Below, piece by piece: positions 37,005 to 47,356 of a stretch of DNA of 64,000 nt. Source of the stretch: Eubacterium sp. (GTDB lineage: Bacteria; Bacillota; Clostridia; Lachnospirales; Lachnospiraceae); the NCBI GenBank assembly GCA_024698585.1, contig JAILRB010000019.1:46163-110162 (forward strand), written 5' to 3'. A model generated the notes under the pieces. The model did not search any database and was not told where the DNA came from. It was given only the letters and a program-made list of their open reading frames with translations. A program made the position numbers and the translations under genes. Within the stretch, counting starts at the first letter, position 1, and each line of letters starts with the position of its first letter.

Positions 37005-38777
37005 ATGGAAAATAGTAAAGGCACAATCAAAAAAGTTGCAGGACCTTTGGTTATTGCCGAAGGCATGCGAGATGCAAACATGTTTGACGTGGTAAGAGTT
37101 AGTAATCAGAATCTTATCGGTGAAATCATTGAAATGCATGGTGATAGAGCTTCCATTCAGGTTTACGAGGAAACGGCAGGATTAGGACCGGGGGAACCGG
37201 TAGTTTCCACAGGGGCACCAATGTCTGTTGAATTGGGACCGGGATTAATTGGAAGTATTTATGATGGAATTCAGAGACCTTTGGATGATATTATGAAGGT
37301 TTCCGGAAATCTTTTAAAGAGAGGAATTTCCGTACCATCGTTAAAGAGAGAATTACGTTGGGACTTTGAACCGGTTGCAAAGGTGGGAGACCATGTAGTT
37401 GCCGGCGATGTTATTGGTACAGTTAAGGAAACCGCAGTCGTAACACAGAAAATCATGGTTCCTTACGGAATTGAAGGTGAAATTGTAAGTATTACAGCTG
37501 GGAATTACGACGTTACGGAAACCGTGGCAGTCGTAAAGACAGAAAAGGGAGAAGAAAAACTTACCCTGATGCAGAAATGGCCGGTGCGTAAAGGCCGCCC
37601 GTATAAGGAAAAGAAAGCACCGAATAAACCGTTAATCACAGGACAGCGAGTAGTCGATACATTGTTCCCAATCGCCAGAGGTGGTGTGGCTTCTGTTCCG
37701 GGACCTTTTGGAAGTGGTAAGACAGTCATTCAGCATCAGTTGGCAAAATGGGCAGAAGCTGATATTGTGGTTTACATTGGATGTGGAGAACGTGGAAACG
37801 AAATGACTGACGTTTTAAATGAATTCCCAGAATTAAAGGATCCGAAAACAGGGGAATCCCTGATGGAAAGAACCGTATTGATTGCCAATACTTCAGATAT
37901 GCCGGTAGCAGCCAGAGAGGCTTCCATTTATACCGGTATTACTATTGCTGAATACTTTAGAGACATGGGATATTCGGTTGCCTTAATGGCGGATTCGACA
38001 TCCCGATGGGCTGAGGCACTTCGTGAAATGTCCGGACGTCTGGAAGAAATGCCTGGTGAAGAAGGATATCCTGCATACTTAGGAAGCCGTCTTGCACAGT
38101 TCTATGAACGTGCCGGTGATGTGGTAACCTTAGGTAGCGAAGGAAGGGACGGAGCACTTTCCGTAATCGGAGCAGTATCTCCTCCGGGTGGAGATATTTC
38201 AGAACCGGTATCTCAGGCAACCCTTCGTATTGTTAAGGTATTCTGGGGACTGGATTCTGCATTGGCTTATAAGAGACACTTCCCGGCAATTAACTGGCTG
38301 ACCAGTTATTCCCTGTACGTGGATAACATTGGATCATGGTTCACGGAAAATGTTGATAGCCAGTGGCTAGCACTTCGTCAGAAGTTAATGAGTCTCTTGC
38401 AGGAAGAAGCGGAATTGGAAGAAATCGTAAAGATGGTTGGTATGGATGCCTTGTCTGCACCGGATCGTTTGAAGATGGAAGCCAGCCGATCCATACGTGA
38501 GGACTATTTGCATCAGAACTCCTTCCATGAAGTAGATACTTATACGTCCTTGAAGAAGCAGGCGATGATGATGAAGCTTGTTCTTGGATATTATGATGAA
38601 TCCAGAGCTGCATTGGACGAAGGTGCAAAGATTGAAGAATTAGTAAAATTACCTGTTCGTGAAGCAATCGGACGTTTCAAATACACACATGAAAATGACC
38701 TGGATAAAGAATACGAAAGAATCACGGAACAGTTATCCAAAGAAGTAGCAAATACGTTGAGAAAGGAGGAATACTAA
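37005..38777 (+). CDS. ntpA: V-type ATP synthase catalytic subunit A
   Basis: The 590-aa catalytic subunit. The P-loop is [11 protein letters not shown], the V-type insertion region precedes it, [14 protein letters not shown] carries the catalytic Glu, and [20 protein letters not shown] is a Walker B-like segment. The C-terminal helical domain follows. Hydrolysis or synthesis of ATP takes place at its interface with subunit B. A GGAAGG site precedes the ATG. Confidence 0.97.
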   Translation: MENSKGTIKKVAGPLVIAEGMRDANMFDVVRVSNQNLIGEIIEMHGDRASIQVYEETAGLGPGEPVVSTGAPMSVELGPGLIGSIYDGIQRPLDDIMKVSGNLLKRGISVPSLKRELRWDFEPVAKVGDHVVAGDVIGTVKETAVVTQKIMVPYGIEGEIVSITAGNYDVTETVAVVKTEKGEEKLTLMQKWPVRKGRPYKEKKAPNKPLITGQRVVDTLFPIARGGVASVPGPFGSGKTVIQHQLAKWAEADIVVYIGCGERGNEMTDVLNEFPELKDPKTGESLMERTVLIANTSDMPVAAREASIYTGITIAEYFRDMGYSVALMADSTSRWAEALREMSGRLEEMPGEEGYPAYLGSRLAQFYERAGDVVTLGSEGRDGALSVIGAVSPPGGDISEPVSQATLRIVKVFWGLDSALAYKRHFPAINWLTSYSLYVDNIGSWFTENVDSQWLALRQKLMSLLQEEAELEEIVKMVGMDALSAPDRLKMEASRSIREDYLHQNSFHEVDTYTSLKKQAMMMKLVLGYYDESRAALDEGAKIEELVKLPVREAIGRFKYTHENDLDKEYERITEQLSKEVANTLRKEEY

Positions 38778-38778
38778 A

Positions 38779-40152
38779 ATGCCTAGAGAGTATAGAACGA
38801 TTCAGGAAGTAGCAGGACCATTGATGATGGTAGAAGGCGTGGAAAATGTCAGCTACGATGAATTAGGAGAAATCGAATTAGCTAATGGCGAAGTTCGTAG
38901 ATGTAAGGTATTGGAAGTAAACGGAAGCAATGCATTGGTGCAGCTTTTCGAAGATTCCACAGGTATTAACCTTTCCAACAGTAAGGTTCGTTTCCTGGGA
39001 AGAAGTATGGAACTGGGAGTTTCCGAGGATATGTTAGGACGTGTTTTTGACGGTCTTGGAAATCCAATTGATGACGGTGTTGAAATTCTTCCGGAAGAAC
39101 GAAGAGACATTAACGGTGTGGCAATGAATCCGGCAGCAAGAAATTATCCGTCTGAGTTCATTCAGACCGGTGTTTCTGCCATTGATGGATTAAATACCCT
39201 GGTTAGAGGACAGAAGTTACCAATCTTCTCTGCATCAGGTCTTCCGCACGCTCAGCTTGCAGCGCAGATTGCAAAGCAGGCAAAGGTTCGTGGTAAAGAT
39301 GAGCAGTTCGCTGTAGTATTTGCTGCGGTAGGTATTACATTCGAAGAATCAAACTTCTTTATTAATTCCTTTAAGGAAACCGGAGCCATTGATCGTACTG
39401 TATTATTCATTAACCTGGCCAATGACCCGGCAGTAGAACGTATTGCAACACCACGTATGGCATTGACAGCAGCAGAATACCTTGCTTTTGAAAAGGGAAT
39501 GCATGTCCTTGTCATCATCACAGATATTACAAACTATGCGGATGCGCTTCGTGAAGTATCTGCGGCGAGAAAGGAAGTTCCGGGAAGACGAGGATATCCG
39601 GGATACATGTACACGGACCTTGCAACATTATACGAGCGTGCAGGACGTCAGCGTGGAAAAGATGGAAGTATTACAATGATTCCAATCTTAACTATGCCGG
39701 AAGATGATAAGACCCATCCAATCCCTGACCTTACCGGTTATATTACAGAGGGCCAGATTATCTTAAGCCGTGAACTTTATCGAAAAGGTGTGACACCGCC
39801 AATCGACGTATTACCTTCCCTGTCCCGTCTGAAAGACAAAGGTATTGGAGAAGGAAAGACCAGAGCGGATCACAGTAACGTAATGAACCAGTTATTCTCA
39901 GCATATGCCCGAGGCAAGGATGCGAAGGAATTAATGACCATCTTGGGAGAAGCGGCATTGTCTGACATTGATCTGATTTATGCGAAGTTTGCAGACGAAT
40001 TTGAAAAAGAATATGTTTCTCAGGGATACGAGGCAAATCGTTCCATTGAAGAAACAATGGATATTGGATGGAAACTGTTATCAATCCTTCCAAAGTCAGA
40101 ATTAAAGAGAATTGATGACAAGTTCTTAGCAGAGTACTATAAGGGAGAGTAA
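38779..40152 (+). CDS. ntpB: V-type ATP synthase subunit B
   Basis: The 457-aa non-catalytic subunit B. It opens [18 protein letters not shown] and shows [15 protein letters not shown] in place of the catalytic P-loop, [19 protein letters not shown], and [17 protein letters not shown]. It starts one base after the ntpA stop codon; AAAGGAGGAA lies at the end of ntpA. Confidence 0.97.
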   Translation: MPREYRTIQEVAGPLMMVEGVENVSYDELGEIELANGEVRRCKVLEVNGSNALVQLFEDSTGINLSNSKVRFLGRSMELGVSEDMLGRVFDGLGNPIDDGVEILPEERRDINGVAMNPAARNYPSEFIQTGVSAIDGLNTLVRGQKLPIFSASGLPHAQLAAQIAKQAKVRGKDEQFAVVFAAVGITFEESNFFINSFKETGAIDRTVLFINLANDPAVERIATPRMALTAAEYLAFEKGMHVLVIITDITNYADALREVSAARKEVPGRRGYPGYMYTDLATLYERAGRQRGKDGSITMIPILTMPEDDKTHPIPDLTGYITEGQIILSRELYRKGVTPPIDVLPSLSRLKDKGIGEGKTRADHSNVMNQLFSAYARGKDAKELMTILGEAALSDIDLIYAKFADEFEKEYVSQGYEANRSIEETMDIGWKLLSILPKSELKRIDDKFLAEYYKGE

Positions 40153-40154
40153 TT

Positions 40155-40802
40155 ATGGTAAATCCAACCCGAATGGAGCTTACAAAGCAAAAAAAGAAAT
40201 TGGTTTCTGCCACCAGGGGACATAAGTTATTGAAAGATAAACGAGATGAATTGGTTCGTCAGTTCATGGAACTGGTTGTGGAAAACATGGAACTGCGTAA
40301 AAAGGTAGAAAAGGGACTGAAGAAAGCTAATATGGATTTCTCCTTGGCAAGAGCAGGGATGAGCAGGGAAGTGCTGAATACGGCCATGATGGCAAGTAAT
40401 AAATCCTTGGACATTCGTGTGGATACGAAAAATGTCATGAGTGTGGAAATACCACAGTTTTCCACAAAATCAGAGATTAGTGGCAATGATATTTATTCTT
40501 ATGGTTATGCTTTTACTACAGGGGAACTAGATGAAGCCGTATACTCCTTGTCTACTGTGTTTGAGGACATGCTGAAATTGGCAGAAATTGAAAAGTCCTG
40601 CCAGTTGATGGCTGCGGAAATAGAGAAAACCCGTCGCCGTGTAAATGCCTTGGAGCATGTAATCATTCCAGAGGCGCAGGAAAACATCAAATATATCACT
40701 ATGAAATTAGATGAAAATGAACGTAGTACACAGATTCGTCTGATGAAGGTGAAAAATATGGTTGCGGAAAAAGCAATTAGAGAAAAGAAAAAAGAGGCGT
40801 AG
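40155..40802 (+). CDS. ntpD: V-type ATP synthase subunit D (central shaft)
   Basis: The 215-aa rotor axle, mainly two long antiparallel helices. It opens NPTRMELTKQKKKLVSATRG, has KRDELVRQF, and ends with VNALEHVIIPEAQENIKYI and ENERSTQIRLMKVKNM. It is the last gene of the operon and is followed by a clear terminator. The E. hirae-type ntpH/ntpJ genes are absent here. Confidence 0.95.
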   Translation: MVNPTRMELTKQKKKLVSATRGHKLLKDKRDELVRQFMELVVENMELRKKVEKGLKKANMDFSLARAGMSREVLNTAMMASNKSLDIRVDTKNVMSVEIPQFSTKSEISGNDIYSYGYAFTTGELDEAVYSLSTVFEDMLKLAEIEKSCQLMAAEIEKTRRRVNALEHVIIPEAQENIKYITMKLDENERSTQIRLMKVKNMVAEKAIREKKKEA

Positions 40803-40828
40803 GAACTGGAAGATTTCTATGTGGAAAA

Positions 40829-40874
40829 ACAGACACCCGAATCATGTTGTCATGATAAAAGGGTGTCTTTTTTT
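40829..40874 (+). terminator. Terminator of the V-ATPase operon
   Basis: AGACACCC (40831-40838) pairs with GGGTGTCT (40861-40868), with an inner ATCATG/CATGAT stem, followed by a run of Ts. Confidence 0.92.
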
Positions 40875-40966
40875 ATAGAGGTGCATTATTTTTATAAAAG
40901 ATTGAGGAAAAATTGAAAATATAATAGAATCCACTCAAGGAAGGTTGAAAAAGAGGAGGGTTATCT

Positions 40967-42127
40967 ATGAGAAAAATTATTATGTTAGCAGCAACATTGG
41001 TTGCATCGTTTTGTTTTACCGTTCCTGCAATGGCAGATGCACCAAAGAAGTTTGATTTAACGAACTATGAAATCAATTGGGCAGATGAATTTAACGGAAC
41101 AGAATTGAACAGAAAGAATTGGACGCCACAGATTGGAAATGGAAACAATTATGGTATCTGGGAATGGGGAAATAATGAAAAAGAATACTATAAGGAAGAG
41201 AATCTTACTGTTTCCGACGGAAAATTAGTGATCAAAGGAAAATATGAACCAAATGCCGGAAAAGTTGGAGATGTGTCATATAACTTTTCATCCGGTCGTA
41301 TTACTTCAGCAGGACGTGTAGAAGTAGGATACGGTTACGTGGAAGGTCGTATTAAGATGCCATCTGCTAAGGGTATCTGGCCTGCGTTCTGGATGCTTGG
41401 AACCAATGGAAAGACTTGGCCAGCATGTGGCGAAATTGATATTATGGAAGCCTTTAATACGAGAAACACATTGCAGAGTACCATTCATTATCTTGGATCT
41501 GACGGAAAGTCAGATATGTACCTGTATGAGCAGAGAAATGACTTAAAGAAAACAGATTGGCATACGTTTGGATGCTACAGAGATGGAAAAATCATTGCAT
41601 TCTATATTGATAGAGAATTGTTAGTATCTTATACCACAGCAGACAATGCTACTGGAACAAGATCTGTATTAAACGATAAATATTACTTCCTGATTAATAT
41701 GGCTTGTGGAGGAAATCTGGCAGGTGGAAATCCGGATTCAAGCTTAGATGCAGATATGGAAATTGACTATGTTAGATACTATACCGCAAAGCCGGCACAG
41801 CCGACAGTGAATCCGACACCTAAGACAACAGCTCCAGTTGTAAAGGCACCTGGGAAGGTTAAAATTAAAAAAGCAGTAAATGTTAAGAAGAAAAAGATTA
41901 AATTATCGATTAAGAAAATCGCTGGCGTTAAGGGCTATAAGATTCGCTGGTGTGATACAAAAGATTTCCAGGGATATGAGGAAAAGACGATTAAGAAGAC
42001 ATCTTATACGATTAAAGGTCTTAGTAAAGGAAAATGGTATATTAAGATTCGCGCATATAAGATGAACGGAACCAAAAAGGTTTGGGGCAAATGGTCTACG
42101 GTAAAAACAGTAAAAGTTAGAAAGTAG
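40967..42127 (+). CDS. Secreted GH16 beta-glucanase (laminarinase/lichenase-like) with FnIII-like C terminus
   Basis: A 386-aa exported enzyme: signal peptide of about 24 residues ending in PAMADA, a GH16 jelly-roll with the catalytic signature GEIDIMEA (Glu156, Asp158, Glu161), and GIWPAFWMLG ahead of it. The family hydrolyses internal beta-1,3 or mixed beta-1,3-1,4 glucan bonds. A Pro/Thr linker (about 278-295) leads to a Lys-rich FnIII-like module (KVKIKKAVNVKKKKIKL, GYKIRW, KWYIKIRAY, VWGKWSTVKTVKVRK) shared with the transglutaminase-like protein at 11723. AGGAGGG precedes the ATG. The products would suit the GH3 lipoprotein. Confidence 0.93.
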   Translation: MRKIIMLAATLVASFCFTVPAMADAPKKFDLTNYEINWADEFNGTELNRKNWTPQIGNGNNYGIWEWGNNEKEYYKEENLTVSDGKLVIKGKYEPNAGKVGDVSYNFSSGRITSAGRVEVGYGYVEGRIKMPSAKGIWPAFWMLGTNGKTWPACGEIDIMEAFNTRNTLQSTIHYLGSDGKSDMYLYEQRNDLKKTDWHTFGCYRDGKIIAFYIDRELLVSYTTADNATGTRSVLNDKYYFLINMACGGNLAGGNPDSSLDADMEIDYVRYYTAKPAQPTVNPTPKTTAPVVKAPGKVKIKKAVNVKKKKIKLSIKKIAGVKGYKIRWCDTKDFQGYEEKTIKKTSYTIKGLSKGKWYIKIRAYKMNGTKKVWGKWSTVKTVKVRK

Positions 42128-42130
42128 TAA

Positions 42131-42176
42131 TTAGAAAGACTCACAGAAGAACACTTCTGTGAGTCTTTCTTTTTAA
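42131..42176 (+). terminator. Terminator after GH16 gene
   Basis: A perfect 17-bp stem (42133-42149 with 42154-42170) with a 4-nt loop, followed by TTTT. Confidence 0.93.
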
Positions 42177-42293
42177 AAAATAAGGTCTCGGTTTTTGAGG
42201 GTAATGTGATTTGATGATTGATAAAAAGTGCTATATCAAGTATACTAGTATGTGATGATTTTTATAAAATAACAGATGAAATCGGAGAAAATT

Positions 42294-44177
42294 ATGGAAG
42301 AAAAGAAAAGTGAAGAAATCTTAGAAAAGGAAGCGACAGAAGATACTTCTGTTGAACAGTCTGCTAAAGAAGAAACGCTGGAAAATTCTGAAGTAGTACC
42401 AAAAGATAACGGACGCTATGAGACACTGTTGGAATTACCTTCGAACCTGTGGACCTACGGAAGTCCGGTATTATTTACTAGCGGTATATTGGAACGTGAT
42501 ACGATTAGTAAGAAAAATCGTCTCACGTTAAAATTTGTTAATATTTATTTGCAGGATATCAGAGAAGTACATATTTCAATTATTTTAGGATTGGATGAAG
42601 AAGCCGAAGTGATTCAGCACAGTTATCTGGCATTAGGACAGAAATATCTGGTGGAAAAAGGAAGAACTGCAAAGATTGCAATTGCTGATGAAGAGGCAAG
42701 AGATTTTCAAATTCGCATTGATCGTGTCGTTTTTGAGGACGGAAGTGTCTGGAACAAGAAAGATGCAGTTCTCGAAAGTGCCGGAGAAATGGAAGAAATT
42801 GAGACTTTTGCTGAGGCGAAGTTAAAGGATTATGAAGATAATTATGTTTCAGCAGTTCAGGCTTATGAAAAAGATGAGTCTGAAAGTATTGGAAACAGTA
42901 TGGAAATATTCAAACGCATTCGTTGGTATAAGGACAGCGCAGAATTATATCATGACGCAAAGCGGAAATACGGAATCCTGAAACAGAATGAAGAACGAAG
43001 AAGAGCTGGTGCTTCAAAACGTGAAAACCGTAAGAAGGCCATGCGTGTTCGTTACATAAAAATTAGTTTGATGGCTGTGGTATTGGTTCTGATGATTGCA
43101 GCATTGTATGTAGCTTATATCGTGCCGAACAGAAAACTTAGTCAGGCGAAGAAACAGTTGGAAAAAGAACAGTATGGAAAAGCGGCTACGAACCTTGAAA
43201 ATCTTCATGGATTTAAAGATAGTGAGACATATCTTGCAGCGTCTTATTATAATATTGCGAAGGAAGCCTATGAAAAGGGAGATACTGCAAAAGCGAAAAC
43301 TAATTTTGAAAAAAGCTTTGAGGCAGACGAAAAGTCAGACGAAGGTCAGTGGTCTAAGGCATACCTGAATTACTTTGATGGCGTGGAAGCCATGGAAAAA
43401 GAAGATTATGAGAATGCACAAAAATTATTGCAGAAAAGCAAGGATAGTATCGGCGATTATAATCTTGTAAATGATATTAATGTCAGATTGTCAGAAATCT
43501 ATTATCGACAGGGAGATTTGGAATCTGCTTGGAACAGTATTGTAAATTTGTATGCAAAGAATACAGATAATGAAGAAATCGCAAACATGTACTGTACATA
43601 CGGTGAAGCATATGCCAAGAAACTTCTAACTGACGGAAAGCGTGTGGAAGGAATGGATGTGTATGGTAAGGTTAAGGCTGATAAACATTATGCCGGAGCT
43701 GCCCTTACCAAAGATTTTTACACCGAAGCTGTTGCATTGGCACAAAAAGGAAAAGTTGATGAAGCAGTTGCTATTTTGAAGGATATTAAAGGTCAATCCG
43801 ACGAAGCAGCGAAACTTTACAATGAAATCACAGCCTTCCAGGAGAAAACACAGTATTGGGTTGGAACATGGATTCATAAGGTTAAAGGAAGTGAAGAAAA
43901 GAAATATTACACCATTAAGATTTCTACAATCCTTTACCAGGGCGAAATGTGCTTAAAGATTAATGATCAGAATAATAAACGTCTGAGCTTTGATACCATT
44001 ATCAGTAGCAAGAATCGTGTGACTCAGATTAGCATTGGTCAGTACATGATGAAGTTTAAACTGAAGAAGTTCTATGATCAGAAATTCACCTATACATTAA
44101 TGGAAGGTGGAAAGATGGAACGAAAACTTCGATATGCTGGTGAAACATACAAGACAAAGTATCGTAGAAAAAAATAA
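42294..44177 (+). CDS. Single-pass membrane protein with TPR repeats
   Basis: A 627-aa protein of unknown function. The N-terminal ~45 residues are acidic and low-complexity, followed by a ~170-residue beta-rich cytoplasmic domain, a charged helical stretch with a basic cluster (RRRAGASKRENRKKAMRVR), and one membrane segment (about 253-275, LMAVVLVLMIAALYVAYIV). Outside lie TPR-like repeats (AKKQLEKEQYGKAATNLENL, YNIAKEAYEKGDTAKAKTNF, VEAMEKEDYENAQKLL) and a C-terminal beta domain starting near YWVGTWIH. TPRs suggest protein binding at the envelope. The ATG at 42276 is in frame, but CGGAGA is spaced for 42294. The gene sits between terminators. Confidence 0.72.
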   Translation: MEEKKSEEILEKEATEDTSVEQSAKEETLENSEVVPKDNGRYETLLELPSNLWTYGSPVLFTSGILERDTISKKNRLTLKFVNIYLQDIREVHISIILGLDEEAEVIQHSYLALGQKYLVEKGRTAKIAIADEEARDFQIRIDRVVFEDGSVWNKKDAVLESAGEMEEIETFAEAKLKDYEDNYVSAVQAYEKDESESIGNSMEIFKRIRWYKDSAELYHDAKRKYGILKQNEERRRAGASKRENRKKAMRVRYIKISLMAVVLVLMIAALYVAYIVPNRKLSQAKKQLEKEQYGKAATNLENLHGFKDSETYLAASYYNIAKEAYEKGDTAKAKTNFEKSFEADEKSDEGQWSKAYLNYFDGVEAMEKEDYENAQKLLQKSKDSIGDYNLVNDINVRLSEIYYRQGDLESAWNSIVNLYAKNTDNEEIANMYCTYGEAYAKKLLTDGKRVEGMDVYGKVKADKHYAGAALTKDFYTEAVALAQKGKVDEAVAILKDIKGQSDEAAKLYNEITAFQEKTQYWVGTWIHKVKGSEEKKYYTIKISTILYQGEMCLKINDQNNKRLSFDTIISSKNRVTQISIGQYMMKFKLKKFYDQKFTYTLMEGGKMERKLRYAGETYKTKYRRKK

Positions 44178-44192
44178 TATAATCAGTATTGA

Positions 44193-44241
44193 AACAGGTT
44201 TTTATCATCAAAATTAAAGGTGATAAAAGCCTGATTTTTTA
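44193..44241 (+). terminator. Terminator after TPR gene
   Basis: CAGGTTTTTATCATC (44195-44209) pairs with GGTGATAAAAGCCTG (44219-44233) with minor mismatch, then a run of Ts. Confidence 0.88.
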
Positions 44242-44516
44242 TTGAAAACGTGGAAAACAAGGCATTGAATAAAAACGTTTTTTCTCGAAAACAAAGGGAA
44301 AAACATGATAAAAGTATGATGAAACAGAAAAAATAAAAACACTTTTAAAAAAATGCGCACCATATACAAAAAAATGACACTACACGCATAAAATGCATTT
44401 TAGTAAAATAATAGGTAGATTATGGGTATTTGGCTGAAGAAATTGTGCAGGGAAGATTTTTACTCATAAAATCTAATACACGTTTTATGAAACATAATAA
44501 GAAAGGAGATTTTGAA
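44242..44516 (+). other. AT-rich leader region of the first exported cassette protein
   Basis: There is no gene in these 275 bases. They hold a perfect 14-bp palindrome TAAAATGCATTTTA (44389-44402) of unknown role and an AAAGGAG ribosome site just before the next start. No promoter with both boxes in register was evident. Confidence 0.5.
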
Positions 44517-46925
44517 ATGAGAAAGAGTTTCAAAAAAGCAGTTGCAGTGGTAAGTGCAATTGCGATGGTAGTTGCCGGAATCTCGTATAGTCCGTCAAAT
44601 GTTAGTGCAGCAGATGGAACACAGTTGTTGAACACAACGATTTCTACTGCAACTGGTTGGACAGAATTTACTTCAGGTGGTTCAACATTCACAGAAAATA
44701 CAGATGGTTCTTTAAACGTAGCTGTTCAGGCTTACGCAGGTGGAGATAATTGGGCAACACAGGTTAAGTACGATGGATTAAGTATTACGTCAGGAAAATA
44801 CTATAAGGCAAGCGTAACAGTTAATTCAGATGTTGCCAGAAAATTTCAGCTGTTAGTACAGCAGAACAATGGAGATTGGGCTGTATTAAATACAACACAG
44901 GTATTTGAAGTAGAAGCTGGAGTTGATAAAACATTTACAACGACATTCCAGGCTTCTGGAGATCGTACAGATGTATTATTTGGTATTATGATGGGATACG
45001 TTCAGAGTGCCAGTGAAGCAGCAAATGTTAAAATCAGTGCTGTAAGTTTCGAAGAGTTTGATAGTCAGCCAGACGATTATCAAGAAGAAACTACTCCGGA
45101 ACCTACAACAGCCGGAGCAGATGAAGATGGATTTACTCCAATGGGTGAAGGTGGACAGACACTTGCGCCATTTGGTGTATACGGTGAAATTTATCAGGCA
45201 GGTGGCTCTTGGACTCCTGGAAAGATGTCTCTTAAAGGAGCTGGTGCTAACGCAGGAGATTTATCCGTTAAGATTACAGAAACAAATGGAAATGCCGGTT
45301 CATGGGGATTACAGGTTAAATACCCATATACATTAGACGCTTCAAAAGAATACACAATGGCTGTAAATTATTCTTCAACAATGGTGGGAACAATGTTTGT
45401 TAAGGTTGAAGGAGCAGATGACGGTGTTACATCGACAGCGGTTGTTGGTGACAACTCATATACGAAAGATGTTTCAGGAGTGACTAACGTTGTTGTTGTT
45501 CTTGAACTTTCAGGATTCCCAGTTGGAACAGTAATTGATATGGATTCGATTACATTTACTGAAAAGAGTGCAGAAGAATCATCAGACGAACAGACAAGCG
45601 AAGAAGTTTCATCAGAAGAACAGTCTAGTGAAGAAGAATCATCAGAAGCATCAGGAGATTATACATGGATTGCTGTTGATAACGGTCAGGGTTATTTCTA
45701 TAATGAAAATCATTCAGCAACATCAATCATTAATGTTCAGAAACCAGGCTTCGCAGATGAACAGGGAATTTATATGACTGTTCCTGCAGGAATTTCAACA
45801 GTGACAATTAACGGTGTTGCTCAGACAACAGGTATTCAGGGCGCTGGAGTTGTTGTTTACTTATCAAACTTGACTCAGACAATTAACGAAGTTGTTATTA
45901 ATCATGGAATGGGAACATCCGTAGTAATGATTAAGAATGAAAATGCACCATCAGGTGAAGAAACATCAGAAGAGCAGTCATCAGAAGAACAGTCTTCAGG
46001 TAGTGAAGAAGAATCTACTGAACCGGAAGTTCAGGTTCCTGCAGCACCAGTCGGTGTTACATATGCTGGAAATGAAAATCTTCCATATTACTTTGCATGG
46101 GCACCAAGTGCAGGGGCTACAAGCTACAATGTATATGTAAAAGGTCAGCTTGCAGCAACTGTCTCAGAAACAGCAGCAAACTTAGAAGCGACATTCTTCC
46201 CAGCAGCAGGTGATTATGCAATTGAAGTTACAGCAGTTAACGAAGCAGGCGAATCTGCTAAGTCTACACCTTATGTACATACCGTTGAAAGCCAGACTAC
46301 AACATATGCAGTAACAGTAGATGGAACAAAGGTTGCTGATGTTGAAGCAGGAGATACATATACACTTCCTACAACTGCTCAGTACGGATACTTCTCAGGA
46401 AACGATCTTTATAAAGCAGGAGCACAGGTTGTAGTGAATAATGATATTGACTTTACATCATTAACAAGTGTTTCAGTAACAATGGCAAATGGTGCTGTAG
46501 TTAAGAATACAGCTCCAGCAGGTATTGCATTCCAGGCTAGTGTCACAGTAAATGGAACAACAGAAGCAGTTAATTCAGCGTTCCTTACAGAAGGTATGTT
46601 AATTACAGCAAATGATCTTTACGAAGAACTGGGTGGCGGAGAACTTTCCTTAGACAGTAAGTACACATTTAAGAATGTTACGAATGAAGGTTGGTTTGGT
46701 AATGCAGTAGGAACATATCGCGCAGGTATCTCCGGTGTTACATCCGACAACTACATCAGAAAGTTTATTGCAAGAGGATATGCACAGTTAACATATACAG
46801 ATGGAACTGTTACAACAGTTTACTCTGACATGTCGCCGGTAAGAAGCATTAAGCAGGTAGCTCAGTCAGCAATTGCTGTAGGAGCAGGAAACGCATTCTT
46901 AGAAGAAATTGTAGCAGCTGAATAA
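44517..46925 (+). CDS. Large exported modular protein A (CBM-like modules, FnIII, shared C-terminal domain)
   Basis: An 802-aa secreted protein. The signal peptide spans about 1-33. Two beta-sandwich modules resembling CBM4/9-type carbohydrate binders follow (about 34-182 and 204-346), the second with NAGSWGLQVKYPYTLDASK. Next come a Ser/Glu-rich linker (351-380), a small beta module (about 382-475), another Ser/Glu linker, a FnIII-like module (about 505-593) and a C-terminal domain (about 597-802). That last domain is shared with the next large protein and ends ARGYAQLTYTDGTVTTVY and FLEEIVAAE. No catalytic motif was seen, so it looks like a polysaccharide-binding or surface-scaffold protein. 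The in-frame start at 44430 lacks a ribosome site; AAAGGAG supports 44517. It is followed 13 bases later by a 45-aa peptide gene. Confidence 0.82.
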   Translation: MRKSFKKAVAVVSAIAMVVAGISYSPSNVSAADGTQLLNTTISTATGWTEFTSGGSTFTENTDGSLNVAVQAYAGGDNWATQVKYDGLSITSGKYYKASVTVNSDVARKFQLLVQQNNGDWAVLNTTQVFEVEAGVDKTFTTTFQASGDRTDVLFGIMMGYVQSASEAANVKISAVSFEEFDSQPDDYQEETTPEPTTAGADEDGFTPMGEGGQTLAPFGVYGEIYQAGGSWTPGKMSLKGAGANAGDLSVKITETNGNAGSWGLQVKYPYTLDASKEYTMAVNYSSTMVGTMFVKVEGADDGVTSTAVVGDNSYTKDVSGVTNVVVVLELSGFPVGTVIDMDSITFTEKSAEESSDEQTSEEVSSEEQSSEEESSEASGDYTWIAVDNGQGYFYNENHSATSIINVQKPGFADEQGIYMTVPAGISTVTINGVAQTTGIQGAGVVVYLSNLTQTINEVVINHGMGTSVVMIKNENAPSGEETSEEQSSEEQSSGSEEESTEPEVQVPAAPVGVTYAGNENLPYYFAWAPSAGATSYNVYVKGQLAATVSETAANLEATFFPAAGDYAIEVTAVNEAGESAKSTPYVHTVESQTTTYAVTVDGTKVADVEAGDTYTLPTTAQYGYFSGNDLYKAGAQVVVNNDIDFTSLTSVSVTMANGAVVKNTAPAGIAFQASVTVNGTTEAVNSAFLTEGMLITANDLYEELGGGELSLDSKYTFKNVTNEGWFGNAVGTYRAGISGVTSDNYIRKFIARGYAQLTYTDGTVTTVYSDMSPVRSIKQVAQSAIAVGAGNAFLEEIVAAE

Positions 46926-46938
46926 GGAGGATTTAAGA

Positions 46939-47076
46939 ATGAAAGAATTATACACCAGCCCAAAGGCTGAAGTAGTAGAGTTTGACGCAAAAGATGTAAT
47001 CACAACAAGCGGTGTTCTTGATAACTTCGATGGAGTTACTGCAAATGAGGGTACTGGTTGGACAGGACTTTACTAA
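46939..47076 (+). CDS. 45-aa peptide, copy 1 of the duplicated cassette
   Basis: A small gene with a strong AAGGAGG site overlapping the region just after the stop codon of the large protein, and a terminator 11 bases after its own stop. The product begins MKELYTSPKAEVVEFDAKD, continues with VITTSGVLDNFDG, and ends TGWTGLY. It is acidic, Cys-free, has no signal peptide and no membrane segment. The second copy at 49380 differs only at residue 6 (Thr/Ile). The N-terminal pattern Y-x2-P-x2-E-V-V followed by VITTSG resembles short uncharacterised peptides that I recall from gut Firmicutes. It may be a precursor peptide, a regulatory peptide or a partner of the exported protein; no maturation enzyme is nearby. 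Confidence 0.75.
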   Translation: MKELYTSPKAEVVEFDAKDVITTSGVLDNFDGVTANEGTGWTGLY

Positions 47077-47085
47077 AAGAATAAT

Positions 47086-47121
47086 GAAAAGCCTCGAGTG
47101 GAAACACTTGGGGCTTTTTTT
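47086..47121 (+). terminator. Terminator after peptide copy 1
   Basis: AAAAGCCTCGAGTG pairs with CACTTGGGGCTTTT (two G-U pairs) around a GAAA loop, followed by Ts. Confidence 0.88.
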
Positions 47122-47295
47122 ATGCCGAAACTCAAATTTGATACTAGATATTGAAAAAAAGAAAGCAAAAAAACAAGACAAAAAAACATTTTTATAAAAT
47201 AAGGAGAAAGAAAAAGGCGAATAAATGGGGGGGGATAGGTAGAATGTGATATAAATGTGCACTGAAAATAAAAAACTTTTTACTTTTTGAATATA
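47122..47295. other. Gene-free spacer between the two cassettes
   Basis: AT-rich with a run of eight Gs (47227-47234). No gene or clear regulatory element was seen apart from the promoter that follows. Confidence 0.5.
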
Positions 47296-47324
47296 TTGAA
47301 AAAATAAAATGCCTTTGCTATAGT
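47296..47324 (+). promoter_or_regulatory. Promoter of the second cassette
   Basis: TTGAAA (47296-47301), a 17-base spacer and TATAGT (47319-47324), about 25 bases upstream of the mRNA-leading AAGGAGG site. Confidence 0.65.
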
Positions 47325-47356
47325 GAAATTATGAAAAATATAAGGAGGATTTTGCA

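Noticed and set aside
47012..47197. 61-codon ORF overlapping peptide copy 1 in another frame
   Set aside because: It runs through the terminator and is not preserved after peptide copy 2.
47227..47234. Run of eight G residues as a phase-variation switch
   Set aside because: It lies about 60-70 bases upstream of the identified -35 box, outside any ORF or promoter spacer, so slippage has no evident effect.
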